IMG/VR virus record: IMGVR_UViG_3300042472_000431
Location: 1 to 37,200 of that record
Source: a virus
DNA: 37,200 nt
Direction: 5' to 3' (one strand)
Below, in pieces: positions 36,853-37,200 of the stretch. The first letter of the stretch is position 1. Each line of letters begins with the position of its first letter. Under the pieces are notes generated by a model. The model ran no database searches. It was not told the origin of the DNA and saw only the letters and a program-made list of their open reading frames with translations. The translations under genes were made by a program, and so were the position numbers.

Positions 36853-37200
36853 TTACTCCGGTTGCGTTGGCCAATTAACGGAATACGGGAAGTTTGGCTG
36901 TGCGGTTATGTCTCGCAAGGCTTGGCGATACGTTGCCCATGCCGCTTTTTGCGTGTTAGTCAGTGGCGCATCGTCAACTTGCGTCCAATCAGATGCGGCC
37001 AATTTCTCGTTTCGTTCGTAGCGCACCGCGCCGGCTTGCGCCTCAACCTGTTCCGGCGTTGGCTCGACAAGCTCCCAGCGTTCCTGCCACACGCCGTCCA
37101 CCAGTTCGGGCGCAATGCGCTGCGCCACCATGCCAGTGGCCTCCGGCGGCGTCGTGTCCTGCACCGGGTAGCAATACCAGTCGCTGCCGTCGAAGCCTGC
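36853..37200 (-). CDS. Tail assembly chaperone, C-terminal part (gene continues across the window ends)
   Basis: The frame enters from the right end (AGFDGSDWYCYP) and ends PNFPYSVNWPTQPE. The segment RYERNEKLAASDWTQVDDAP, then LTNTQKAAWATYRQALRDI, is the Phage_tail_APC family pattern. GTG at 37164 is not needed as a start, because the left-end frame joins it exactly after merging the shared CCTGC. The full protein would be 149 residues. It is likely a fibre or tail assembly chaperone. Confidence 0.88.
   Translation of the reverse strand, partial: AGFDGSDWYCYPVQDTTPPEATGMVAQRIAPELVDGVWQERWELVEPTPEQVEAQAGAVRYERNEKLAASDWTQVDDAPLTNTQKAAWATYRQALRDITAQPNFPYSVNWPTQPE

Noticed and set aside
35707-37021. 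Long + strand frames (240 and 291 residues) opposite the repeat protein
   Set aside because: They are shadows of the repeat gene with Lys/Pro/Arg-rich, low-complexity content and no ribosome binding sites. The minus frame fits the operon overlaps.
1-37200. tRNA or rRNA genes
   Set aside because: No cloverleaf-like T-loop plus acceptor combinations or rRNA segments were noticed on reading either strand; a covariance search was not possible.

Overview
The window reads as one complete temperate siphovirus genome with no visible host DNA. Nearly every gene is a phage gene. The small gene cut by the left end and the one cut by the right end are two parts of a single reading frame: the first five bases (CCTGC) repeat as the last five, and merging them gives a 149-residue tail assembly chaperone and a closed circle of about 37,195 bp. 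Synteny agrees. The head genes at 3.4-8.9 kb and the head-tail connector genes at 33.4-35.2 kb are neighbours only if the ends are joined. The high GC content, the tail genes resembling those of alphaproteobacterial gene transfer agents and HK97-type phages, and the DUF4102-type integrase suggest an alphaproteobacterial host, perhaps Sphingomonadales. No host gene is present to prove this.

Control sits at 15.8-16.8 kb. A LexA/CI-like repressor gene (+) faces a small YdaS/Cro-like gene (-). Copies of a 17-bp operator, TGTGC-N7-GCACA, lie on both sides of the repressor gene, where the two outgoing transcripts should start. Rightward, a compact operon (16.8-22.2 kb) carries small unknown proteins, two mini membrane proteins, a queuine-transglycosylase-like protein with a broken frame, a YqaJ exonuclease with a likely partner, an AlpA-like excisionase and the integrase. 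The region just before the integrase has repeats that suggest attP.

Leftward (minus strand) everything else forms one long chain with mostly 1-4 bp overlaps. In transcription order it holds: Cro-like protein, ParB-MT-A70 adenine methylase, PD-(D/E)XK-like nuclease, HTH protein, DnaA-domain-IV protein, RusA resolvase, DUF1376 protein, zinc-ribbon/primase-helicase, HNH nuclease, terminases, portal, ClpP protease and capsid. Then come the fibre genes (trimeric YadA-like fibre, seven-bladed propeller, chaperone, repeat protein, adaptor) that span the window ends. Next are connectors, tail tube, frameshift-type tail chaperones, tape measure and tail tip in GTA g11-g15 order. Last are a holin-like protein, a metallophosphoesterase, an endolysin, a second holin candidate and Rz/Rz1 spanins, which end head-to-head against the integrase.

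The most notable structures are these: a receptor-binding-type propeller built from seven exact 141-bp units with alternative codon sets and a visible hybrid unit; GC hairpin plus U-tract elements set directly before the ribosome binding sites of four structural genes; a primase whose zinc ribbon and helicase are in different frames; a transglycosylase-like gene whose conserved C-terminus is in the +1 frame; a methylase-nuclease gene pair; and two intragenic tandem duplications (147 and 138 bp).
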